A stretch of 9,402 bases of DNA from Methanobacteriota archaeon (GTDB lineage Archaea; Thermoplasmatota; Thermoplasmata; RBG-16-68-12): NCBI GenBank assembly GCA_005878415.1, contig VBMM01000166.1, positions 1-9,402 on the forward strand. The letters are read 5' to 3'. Below the pieces are notes generated by a model, which worked only from the letters and a program-made list of their open reading frames with translations, was not told the origin of the DNA and searched no databases. Position 1 is the stretch's first letter; each line of letters opens with the position of its first letter. Below, in pieces: positions 1-5,935 of this stretch. The position numbers and the translations under genes were made by a program.

Positions 1-275
1 TGCGTGCGGAAGAAGTGGTAGTCCTCCGCGGACAGCCCGAGGCTCAGCGTGCTCTCTTGTCCGTTCAGCACCCGCACGAGCTTGCGGACCTCTCCGTCGT
101 CCTTCACCTTCACCGTGACGGACGGCACCCGACTCAGGTCCGCGATCAGGTCCCTCGGGAGCACGCGGTCGTCCCGCACGAAGAGCGCGCGGATCAGCGC
201 ATCCCGGATCAGCTCGGAGAGTGCCGGGATTTCGACGGCCTTCTCGATGTAGTGCCAATCGCGCAGGAGGCCCAC
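1..275 (-). CDS. Unrecognised protein, N-terminal 91 residues (runs off window)
   Basis: An open frame without stops runs from a GTG at 275 to the window edge. The start is chosen because AAGGAGGA lies 5 nt upstream (inside the last codons of the FAD oxidase gene) and because the GTG begins one base after that gene's TGA, as expected for translational coupling. The protein begins VGLLRDWHYIEKAVEIPAL and continues with mixed charged and aliphatic residues, with a hydrophilic stretch (VTVKVKDDGEVRKLVRVL) that looks like paired beta strands. There is no signal peptide or membrane segment in the visible part. An ATG at 280 overlaps the upstream stop but its frame closes at 209, so I rejected it. 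I do not recognise the family. The coupling suggests a job linked to the flavin oxidase, but no function can be assigned. Confidence 0.7.
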   Translation of the reverse strand, partial: MGLLRDWHYIEKAVEIPALSELIRDALIRALFVRDDRVLPRDLIADLSRVPSVTVKVKDDGEVRKLVRVLNGQESTLSLGLSAEDYHFFRT

Positions 276-276
276 C

Positions 277-1797
277 TCATTCCTCCTTGGCGTGCTCGTA
301 CGCCCGCACGAACCGGTCCCGGGTCGGCTTCGCGCGCCGCAGGATCGCGGCGATCTCGAGGCCGACCGCCATCCCGGGCGGGGGGATCGCCCGCAGTCCC
401 GGCCACGGGTACTTCGTCCAGACCTCGAACGTCTTCCCGCCGTTGATCTTCTTGCGCGGATCGAGGACCGCCTTGACGGCGGAAACCATCGTGGTCGCGC
501 GGCCGTGCATCTTCCTCAGGTTGAACACGAAGAACAGGCCGAGCCCCATCGGATGGCCATCCATCTTGAACGCGGCGTCGCCCATCCGTTTCGCGAAGCC
601 GAGCGCGGTGCCGCCGGACGGACGCGTGTCGTCCATGAGGACGTACGGCACGAGGGCGGCGGTCGTCGAGTCGACGAGATACGCCTGCACCGCTCCGTTC
701 AGCTTGAGCTTGTCCCGGATCTCCGCGGCTCTCTCGACCGCCTCGGGCAGCCGAGAGACCGGCACGAGGTTGTAGGAGACGATCAAGCCCCGACTCAGCC
801 GGCGCGCGCTGTAGTTGTTGTATCGCTCCCGCCACATCCGGTCCGCGATTTCCGGCGAGAGCTTCGTGGCCTTTTCCTTCGAGGCGATGCCATCGACGGT
901 CCGCTCTTGGTCCGCCGTGTCATCCTTCGCCCCCCGGACCGCGACGAGGGCGATCGGCGCCGGGTCCGGGCTGTCCGGCCGAAGCGCCCGTTCGAACACG
1001 AAGTGTTCCCGGTCGATTAGGATTGCGTGATGCGGACTGAGCCCGGCGTCGAGGAGGCCTCTCAGGAATCGTGCGCCCGCGGCGAGCCCGGGGAACGCAT
1101 AGGCGATCGGCTTGACGACGTCCGGCTTGGGGACGAGTCGCAACGTCACCCGCGTGATGATGCCGAGCGTCCCTTCGGCGCCGAAGAAGAGTGCTGTGAG
1201 ATCGGCGAGCGAACCGCCCGCGTCGGCCGTCGGCGCGGTCTTCAGGATGCGGCCATCCGGCAGGACGACATCGAGGTTCCTGATCGCGTCGCGAAGGCTC
1301 CCGTTCCGCACGCCCCCAATACCCGTCGCCCCGGAGTTGATCGCGCCGCCGATCGTGCTCCCGATCGCATTCGTCGGCACGACCGGCAGGGTGAACCCTT
1401 TGGACTCGACGTAGTCCTCGATGTCCTTCCACGTCGCGCCGGCCTCCACGGTCACGGTGCGCGCGTCCGCGTCGAGGCCGAGGATCGCGTTCATCTTGCG
1501 CATGTCGACGAGCACGCCCCCGCGGTTCGGCACGGTGCCGCCGTACCAGCTCGTACCGCCGCCGCGTGGCGTGATTTGAAGCTGGCTCTCATCGCTCAGG
1601 TTGACGAGCGCGGCGACCTCCTCCGTCGTCTGCGGAAGCACGACGAAATCCGGGTAGAGCCGCCACTGGAGCAGCGCGATCTTCGGGAGCGACGCGAAGT
1701 CGTGGCTGTAGACCATCCGCTCGAATTCGGAGCGGGCGACCCGCTCTGGACCGAGCGTGTTCACGAGCCGACGGTACGCATAATCGAGGCTCACCAT
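277..1797 (-). CDS. FAD-binding oxidase, GlcD / D-lactate dehydrogenase type
   Basis: This 506-residue protein belongs to the family of FAD enzymes that oxidise 2-hydroxy acids such as glycolate or D-lactate (FAD_binding_4 plus FAD-oxidase C domains). The PCMH-type FAD domain covers about residues 45-223: the pyrophosphate-binding loop is TPRGGGTSWYGGT (77-88), followed by IGGAINSGATGIGGVRNGS (149-167) and FFGAEGTLGIITRV (204-217). The C-terminal substrate domain runs to LDPRKKINGGK (445-455), where relatives usually have a PGK ending. About 50 further residues follow (456-506), including a hydrophobic PPPGMAVGLEIAAIL segment, which is longer than typical GlcD. No cysteine-rich iron-sulfur domain is fused to it. 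GGAGAAG sits 6 nt before the ATG, and a TATA-like box lies further upstream, so it probably starts its own transcript. Substrate cannot be told from sequence; electrons would go to a quinone or other carrier. Confidence 0.9.
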   Translation of the reverse strand: MVSLDYAYRRLVNTLGPERVARSEFERMVYSHDFASLPKIALLQWRLYPDFVVLPQTTEEVAALVNLSDESQLQITPRGGGTSWYGGTVPNRGGVLVDMRKMNAILGLDADARTVTVEAGATWKDIEDYVESKGFTLPVVPTNAIGSTIGGAINSGATGIGGVRNGSLRDAIRNLDVVLPDGRILKTAPTADAGGSLADLTALFFGAEGTLGIITRVTLRLVPKPDVVKPIAYAFPGLAAGARFLRGLLDAGLSPHHAILIDREHFVFERALRPDSPDPAPIALVAVRGAKDDTADQERTVDGIASKEKATKLSPEIADRMWRERYNNYSARRLSRGLIVSYNLVPVSRLPEAVERAAEIRDKLKLNGAVQAYLVDSTTAALVPYVLMDDTRPSGGTALGFAKRMGDAAFKMDGHPMGLGLFFVFNLRKMHGRATTMVSAVKAVLDPRKKINGGKTFEVWTKYPWPGLRAIPPPGMAVGLEIAAILRRAKPTRDRFVRAYEHAKEE

Positions 1798-1822
1798 GCG
1801 TCTTCTCCGTGAACGAACGCGG

Positions 1823-1846
1823 GTAAACGGTCGGCCCCGATAAAGG
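1823..1846 (-). promoter_or_regulatory. Probable promoter of the FAD oxidase gene (two candidate TATA boxes)
   Basis: Reading the minus strand, CCTTTATC lies at 1846-1839 and GTTTACC at 1828-1822. The first would place transcription start near 1816, giving a leader of about 19 nt that holds the GGAGAAG ribosome site at 1808-1801. The second lies 29 nt before the start codon, the same spacing as in the leaderless promoters elsewhere in the window. The presence of a ribosome site favours the first. A 10-bp palindrome, CGCGTACGCG (1852-1861), lies just upstream of the first box. Confidence 0.45.
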
Positions 1847-1878
1847 TAACGCGCGTACGCGTCGTAGGGAGAAAACGA

Positions 1879-2307
1879 TCAGACGTTGAGCGCCTTGATG
1901 ATCTGTTCTTTGAGCCGCTGTATGTCCGAGCCGGAGCTGTAGACGCCCATCGCCTGTGCCGCGCCGATGACCTGATCGTCCGACGCTCGGTCGACCGCAC
2001 GCGCGATGTCGAGCTTCAGTTGCATCTCGCTCCGGCCCGTCGCCGGGACGCCCAGCGCGCCCGCGGCCTTCTCGACCCGCGCCCGCGTGTCCCGAACGTC
2101 CATCGTCGTGAGCTCTTCCGAGATCTGGCGCTCGACCTCCATCTTCCCCCGCCGGAACTCTCCCAGGGCGCGGCCCAGGCCTCGTGCGAGTTCGGGCAAT
2201 TTCTGGGGTCCGAACAAAAGAAGGATGCCGATGATGATCAGCAGGATGACGTACTCGAATCCTGTTGGCAACTGCGCCTCCACGCTGCCGACGGAGAACG
2301 GAACCAT
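1879..2307 (-). CDS. tatA: TatA-type Sec-independent translocase subunit with repeated C-terminal tail
   Basis: TatA forms the pore or membrane-thinning part of the twin-arginine export system for folded proteins. The 142-residue product shows the family layout: a short N-terminus, one membrane helix (about 18-32, FEYVILLIIIGILLLFG), the hinge FGPQKLPEL, and an amphipathic helix to about residue 66. Most TatA proteins are about 60-100 residues. Here a tail from about 77 to 140 holds two copies of a ~29-residue unit, 77-105 and 112-140, that align without gaps at 12 identical positions; the core pattern is V..AA.A.GV...G.....LK..I..A. The gene follows tatC after 31 nt, with no clear ribosome site before its ATG, so it is likely cotranscribed. 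TatA versus TatB cannot be strictly separated in archaea; the FGP hinge fits TatA. Confidence 0.9.
   Translation of the reverse strand: MVPFSVGSVEAQLPTGFEYVILLIIIGILLLFGPQKLPELARGLGRALGEFRRGKMEVERQISEELTTMDVRDTRARVEKAAGALGVPATGRSEMQLKLDIARAVDRASDDQVIGAAQAMGVYSSGSDIQRLKEQIIKALNV
1978..2079 (-). repeat. Internal protein repeat in the TatA tail (two 29-residue units)
   Basis: The span is approximate, and unit 2 reaches further down to about 1888. Unit 1 (residues 77-105) begins RVEKAAGALGVPATG and unit 2 (112-140) begins QVIGAAQAMGVYSSG. Identical positions are V2, A5, A6, A8, G10, V11, G15, L21, K22, I25 and A28, with conservative matches at 9, 27 and 29. The pattern of two short helices joined by a G-containing loop recalls SAP or HeH-like helix-extended loop-helix motifs, but that resemblance is by eye only. 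Confidence 0.55.
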
Positions 2308-2338
2308 GGCGGAGACAATGCGACGAAGCCGGACGGTC

Positions 2339-3083
2339 TTAAGAGCTTTTCGTACGGGCCAGGCGGCGCTCTCTCAGGGCCGTCGCGGCGTAGCCGATGA
2401 CGTACAGCGCGAGCATTGGTATCGATACGAGCATCATCGTCACCCCGCTGCCGTCCGGCGTGATGATCGCGCCGAAGAGAAAGATCCCGATCGTCGCGAA
2501 ACGCCAGTATTTCTTCCAGAAGTCCGATCGGACGATTCCGAGGTACGACAAACCGTACATGAGGATGGGTAGCTCGAACGCGAGTCCGAAGGCGAGCGTG
2601 AACCAGATCACGAAATCGATGAAGTCGTTGCCGTAAAGGATCAGAAAATTCGCGCCGAGGGAGGTCTGGACGGAGTACAGCAGGTTGAACGTGAACGGGA
2701 GCACCACGACGAAGCAGAGGGTGACCCCGGAGAGGAACAACGCGAGGACCGGAAGCGTGACCCGAAAGATGAGGCGCTTTTCGGACGGCTTCAGGGCCGG
2801 TCCCACGAACTGGCCGATCTCGTAGGCGATGAAGGGCGAAGCGGTGACGAACGCGAGGAAGAGCGCCACCTTGAACGAGGTAGCTCTTCATGGCGAAGAA
2901 GAACTGCGTGGCGACGTTGTTGCTCCCGGGCCCGAGGGCGGGGACGAGCATGGGGACTTGAGTCCCCGCGATGGTCACCGTGCCCACCCCCGTCGTCAGG
3001 AATAGGGCGAAGAGCACGATGACGACGATCATCACGGCCTTGAGCCGCTGCCGCAGTTCCTCGAGATGCTCGAAGAACGACAT
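2339..3083 (-). CDS. tatC: TatC Sec-independent translocase subunit, frameshifted
   Basis: TatC is the membrane receptor that recognises twin-arginine signal peptides. The first part (3083 to about 2881) encodes MSFFEHLEELRQRLK, the TatC N-terminal HLxELR signature with its first membrane helix, and ends ...NVATQFFFAMKSY. The rest (about 2878 to 2339) is in another frame: SFKVALFLAFVTASPFIAYE, then VGPALKPSEKRL with the conserved glutamate, and the remaining helices. Dropping one base of the CC at 2880-2879 joins them into one 247-residue protein of normal TatC length. In the second frame a TGA at 2890-2888 closes the upstream side, so the shift must lie between about 2887 and 2870. It may be a sequencing or assembly error, a real mutation, or +1 frameshifting; the first is simplest. 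A GTG at 3128 in frame could be an earlier start, adding 15 residues. Confidence 0.85.
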
Positions 3084-3181
3084 CCGTCGTGGTCCGGATT
3101 GATCGTCGACCGTCGAGAGGGACGCCACGGAGTTCGGCGCGGCTAACAGCGGTCGGCTAATGGACTTTGCCCGAAACGCTC

Positions 3182-3748
3182 CTAGAAGGAATAGCGGTCT
3201 TCGGTCCAGGGATCCGCGGTGTTGCTGTAGCCGCGGACCTCCCAGTATCCGAGTTCGTCTTCCGACATGAAGGTGATCGCGCGGACCCACTTGGCGCTCT
3301 TCCAAGCGTACCTCTTTGGCACGAGCAGCCGAACGGGCCCTCCGTGCTCGAGCGGCAGCGGTTTCCCGTCCCACTGATATGCGAGCAGGACATCGTCGTC
3401 GGTGAGGGCAGACGTCGGATGGGACGTCGTGTAGCCGTCGCCGCACCGGAACATTGCGAACCGGCCGCTCGGCTTGAGGCGCGCCCGCTCCGCGAACTCC
3501 CGGATCGTGACGCCGACCCACTCGTTGTCGAACGTCGTCCAACCGGTGACGCAATGGAAATCCGACACGACCGTCTTCTTCGGGAGCGCGAGGAATTCCT
3601 CGTATGAAAAGCGCAACGGGTTTTCGACCTCCCCATCCACGCGAAGGTCCCAGGTCTTCGGATCGAATCGGGGGACGATGCCGAGATCGAGGCGCGGCCA
3701 CTTCCGGACCTCGCGCTGTCCCGGCGGAAGGCGTCCCTCGACGGCCAT
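3182..3748 (-). CDS. Molybdopterin-dependent oxidoreductase, sulfite oxidase fold (COG2041-like)
   Basis: The 188-residue protein is a single oxidoreductase molybdopterin-binding domain of the sulfite oxidase / MsrP-YedY superfamily. Family signatures are the entry strand W33-x-L-x-V-x-G-x-V, YEEFLALP (49-56), and DFHCVTGW (63-70), whose Cys66 is the expected molybdenum ligand. Further marks are FRCGDGYTTSHP (100-111), GPVRLLVPKRYAWKSAKWV and a C-terminal GYWEVRGY. It has no Tat or Sec signal peptide and no haem domain or C-terminal dimerisation domain, so it should act in the cytoplasm, like the short 'sulfite oxidase-like' proteins of archaea and some bacteria, whose substrate is unsettled. 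The start fits a TATA box 29 nt upstream. The tat genes follow after about 98 nt on the same strand, though this product itself lacks a Tat signal. Confidence 0.9.
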   Translation of the reverse strand: MAVEGRLPPGQREVRKWPRLDLGIVPRFDPKTWDLRVDGEVENPLRFSYEEFLALPKKTVVSDFHCVTGWTTFDNEWVGVTIREFAERARLKPSGRFAMFRCGDGYTTSHPTSALTDDDVLLAYQWDGKPLPLEHGGPVRLLVPKRYAWKSAKWVRAITFMSEDELGYWEVRGYSNTADPWTEDRYSF

Positions 3749-3773
3749 TGCGACGAATCAACGGAGAACCTCG

Positions 3774-3780
3774 ATATAAA
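3774..3780 (-). promoter_or_regulatory. TATA box of the molybdopterin oxidoreductase (leaderless start)
   Basis: TTTATAT on the minus strand is centred 29 nt before the ATG at 3748. An archaeal start about 26 nt downstream would fall at about 3751, so the message would be leaderless or nearly so. No ribosome site is visible before the ATG, which agrees. Confidence 0.65.
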
Positions 3781-3797
3781 CGGTTGTGCAAGGATTC

Positions 3798-3813
3798 CGC
3801 GCCGCTCGGCGCG
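3798..3813. repeat. Perfect 7-bp inverted repeat between the divergent promoters
   Basis: CGCGCCG-CT-CGGCGCG is a perfect inverted repeat with a 2-nt centre, 18 bp upstream of the minus-strand TATA box in the 188-bp divergent spacer. The small centre suits a protein-binding palindrome better than an RNA hairpin. In GC-rich DNA such a match can arise by chance. The rest of the spacer holds only the two promoters. Confidence 0.35.
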
Positions 3814-3902
3814 TCCCACAGCCGTCCGTTCGGGGCTCGCTCGGGCCCTACGCCTCCGAGATTCTGTCTCCCGACCGGAAGCGCTCCCATCATAGCAAGA
3901 GG

Positions 3903-3909
3903 TTTAATA
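3903..3909 (+). promoter_or_regulatory. TATA box of the nuo operon
   Basis: TTTAATA, preceded by a purine-rich stretch (AAGAGG) that could serve as the TFB element, is centred 31 nt before the nuoA ATG. Transcription would begin near 3932, leaving a leader of about 5 nt. No ribosome site precedes nuoA, consistent with a near-leaderless first gene, while later genes of the operon have clear Shine-Dalgarno motifs. Confidence 0.65.
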
Positions 3910-3936
3910 GCCTGACCTTTTTTCCACGCCGCGAAG

Positions 3937-4308
3937 ATGGCGCTGGAGAGCTACGTCCCCGTGGTCATTTTCGCCGTCGTGGCGCTGCTGTTCCCTCTCG
4001 GGACGTTCTTCGCGACGCGGCTGTTTCGACCCGACCACCCCACGCCGCTGAAGGACCTGACGTACGAGTGCGGCGAGGTCCCGGAGGGCGAGGCGCAGAT
4101 CCAGTTCCACTTTCAGTATTACATGTTCGCGCTGATTTTCGTCATCTTCGATGTCGCGGCGATTTTCCTCCTCCTCTGGGCCTTCGCATGGGGCGGCCTC
4201 CTGACTTCCGCATCGCCCGTGGCCAAGTTCTCGATCTTCCTGTTCCTCGGGATCATGTTCGTCGCCACCCAGTACGCGCTCAAGAAGGAGGAGGTCATCC
4301 AGATATGA
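3937..4308 (+). CDS. nuoA: Complex I-like subunit NuoA
   Basis: NuoA is a small three-helix membrane subunit that clamps the quinone module to the membrane arm. The 123-residue product has helices at about 7-30, 59-85 and 93-115 and the family loop DLTYECGEVPEGEAQIQFHF, whose cysteine lies near the quinone cavity in relatives. The second helix reads FVIFDVAAIFLLLWA. Asp72 (Asp79 of E. coli NuoA) is kept, but the glutamate two residues later (Glu81, usual motif FDVE) is alanine (A74, codon GCG at 4156). The gene is first in the operon behind a TATA box, and its TGA overlaps the nuoC ATG by 4 nt. Normally nuoB follows; here it does not. Confidence 0.95.
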   Translation: MALESYVPVVIFAVVALLFPLGTFFATRLFRPDHPTPLKDLTYECGEVPEGEAQIQFHFQYYMFALIFVIFDVAAIFLLLWAFAWGGLLTSASPVAKFSIFLFLGIMFVATQYALKKEEVIQI

Positions 4309-4841
4309 GCGCGCTCGCCAAGCCGCTTCCTCACATCACCGGCCGTCCCGTCCCCGGGGTCGAGAAGGAGGTCCTCGCCGGCCTCAAGGCGGCGTTCGCA
4401 TCGAAGCTGAAGGACGCGAAGGCCGTGCGGGAGCGGCTCGTGGAGATCGTGATCGACCGCGCGGACCTGATTGACGTGTGCACGTACCTGAAGAACACGC
4501 TCGGGTTCGAGCACCTCTCGTGCATCACGGCGGTCGACTGGAAGGATCACTTCGAGAGCATCTACCACATCGAGAACTACTACAACGGGTGCATGGTCCA
4601 GGTCAACGCGCAGATCCCCTACGACGACCCGAAGATCGCCTCGCTCACGGGCCTCTGGCACGCCGCGGACTACCATGAGCGGGAGGCGTGGGACCTCATG
4701 GGCGTCGAGTACGAAGGCCATCCGAACCTCGTCCGGATCCTCCTCCCGGAGGACTTCAAGTTCCATCCGCTCCGCAAGGAGTTCGCCCAGGAGGTGGACC
4801 GCCAGTACATCAGCCGGCGCAAGCTCCGCGGAGGGAAGTGA
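4305..4841 (+). CDS. nuoC: Complex I-like subunit NuoC
   Basis: NuoC (30-kDa subunit) is a soluble scaffold of the quinone module on the cytoplasmic side, lying against NuoD. The product is 178 residues, normal for a stand-alone NuoC. After a variable N-terminus it shows LGFEHLSCITAVDW (about 65-78) and the signature WHAADYHEREAWDLMGVEYE, then GHPNLVRILLPEDF and HPLRKEF near the end. The start is set by the ATGA overlap with nuoA and by AAGGAGGAGG ending 10 nt upstream. The open frame extends upstream through nuoA, but that part is only a shadow. Its stop shares one base with the nuoD start. NuoC and NuoD are separate, as in archaea, not fused as in E. coli. Confidence 0.95.
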   Translation: MSALAKPLPHITGRPVPGVEKEVLAGLKAAFASKLKDAKAVRERLVEIVIDRADLIDVCTYLKNTLGFEHLSCITAVDWKDHFESIYHIENYYNGCMVQVNAQIPYDDPKIASLTGLWHAADYHEREAWDLMGVEYEGHPNLVRILLPEDFKFHPLRKEFAQEVDRQYISRRKLRGGK

Positions 4842-5935
4842 TGCCGGAGTTCTGGATCAACATGGGGCCGCAGCACCCCATGACCCACGGGCTCTGGAAT
4901 ATGAAGGTGAAGGTCGACGGCGAGACGATCGTCGACGCGAAGCCGGAGATCGGGTACCTGCACCGCGGCTACGAGAAGATCATGGAGGTCCGGGAGTTCC
5001 AGAAGAACGTCGTGCTGACGGACCGCCTCTGCTACGTGTCGTCGATCACCTGGTCCCATGCGTACTGCCTCGCCGTCGAGAAGATGATGGGGATCGAGAC
5101 GCCGGAGCGAGGCCAGTGGATCCGCGTCATCTCCCTCGAACTGCAGCGGATCGCCTCCCACCTGATGTGGCTCGCCTCGTACGGCCCGGACCTCGGCCTG
5201 CTCACGGGCCTCCTGTGGGCCCTCCGGGAGCGCGAGCTCTTCCTCGACCTGATCCAGCTGATGTCGGGCGCGCGGATGAACCAGAACTTCCCCCGCGTCG
5301 GCGGCGTGCGGAACGATCTCCCGGAGAACTTCGAGGCGATGTGCCGGCGGAGCATCGAGCACTTCCTGGAGAAGTACGAGAATGAGTATCAGGCGATCTT
5401 CCAAGAATCGAAGGTCTTCCGGATGCGGACGGAAGGCGTCGGAAAGATCACCGTCGAGGAGGCGATTAACTGGGGCATCACGGGTCCGAACCTGCGGGCG
5501 TGCGGCGTGGACGTCGACCTCCGTCGCCTCGATCCCTACGAGACGTATGGGGAGATCGACTTCGAGCCTCAGGTGTGGCACGATGGCGGTGCGGGGGACT
5601 CGTACGCCCGGTTCGTGTGCCGCTTCAACGAGTTGCGGGAGTCGTGCCAGATCGTCCTGCAAGCCCTGAAGAAGATGCCGAAGACGGGTCCGTATCGGGT
5701 GAAGCCCCCGCGCCGCGCCGAAGGCGAGGGGTACGCCAAGACGGAGGACTCCCGCGGTGAGGCTCTCTTCTACGTCATCGGGGACGGGGATGATCGGCCG
5801 TACCGGGTCAAGATTCGCAGTCCCGTGTTCTGCACGATGGCCGCGACCCCGACGCTGCTCCGCGGGAACAAGCTCGCCGATGTCGTCTCCATACTCGGGT
5901 CCGTTGACGTATGCGTCGGGGAGATGGACAAGTGA
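4841..5935 (+). CDS. nuoD: Complex I-like subunit NuoD
   Basis: NuoD (49-kDa subunit, related to the large subunit of NiFe hydrogenases) forms one wall of the quinone-binding cavity. The product is 364 residues. It opens with MGPQHPMTHG, where His16 matches the quinone-binding histidine, and IGYLHRGYEKIME (37-49). Tyr65 matches the quinone tyrosine: the His16-Tyr65 spacing of 49 equals that of Thermus His38-Tyr87. The aspartate usually before this tyrosine is Cys64. GPDLGLLTGLLWALRERE, SGARMNQNFPRVGGV, GPNLRACGVDVDLRRLDPY and PYRVKIRSP follow, with GEMDK at the C-terminus. The hydrogenase metal-binding cysteines are absent, as expected for a quinone reductase. The 'HHFK...TEG' segment of bacterial and mitochondrial NuoD is missing, as I recall for archaeal Fpo-type proteins. 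Confidence 0.96.
   Translation: MPEFWINMGPQHPMTHGLWNMKVKVDGETIVDAKPEIGYLHRGYEKIMEVREFQKNVVLTDRLCYVSSITWSHAYCLAVEKMMGIETPERGQWIRVISLELQRIASHLMWLASYGPDLGLLTGLLWALRERELFLDLIQLMSGARMNQNFPRVGGVRNDLPENFEAMCRRSIEHFLEKYENEYQAIFQESKVFRMRTEGVGKITVEEAINWGITGPNLRACGVDVDLRRLDPYETYGEIDFEPQVWHDGGAGDSYARFVCRFNELRESCQIVLQALKKMPKTGPYRVKPPRRAEGEGYAKTEDSRGEALFYVIGDGDDRPYRVKIRSPVFCTMAATPTLLRGNKLADVVSILGSVDVCVGEMDK

Noticed and set aside
1027..1812. Plus-strand open frame (261 codons) opposite the FAD oxidase
   Set aside because: Charged low-complexity translation without domain motifs, fully inside a conserved gene on the other strand.
1869..1878. T-run (TTTT) after the tatA stop as a transcription terminator
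   Set aside because: Only four Ts, no stem-loop, and it sits in the upstream part of the next promoter; too weak to call.
2238..3893. Long minus-strand open frame spanning the molybdoenzyme, tatC and the start of tatA
   Set aside because: Only its middle part (3083 to about 2880) has meaning, as the TatC N-terminus. The rest is the wrong frame of neighbouring genes.
3786..4304. Upstream extension of the nuoC frame through nuoA
   Set aside because: It overlaps the well-conserved nuoA, and the ATGA overlap with its own ribosome site marks the true nuoC start.
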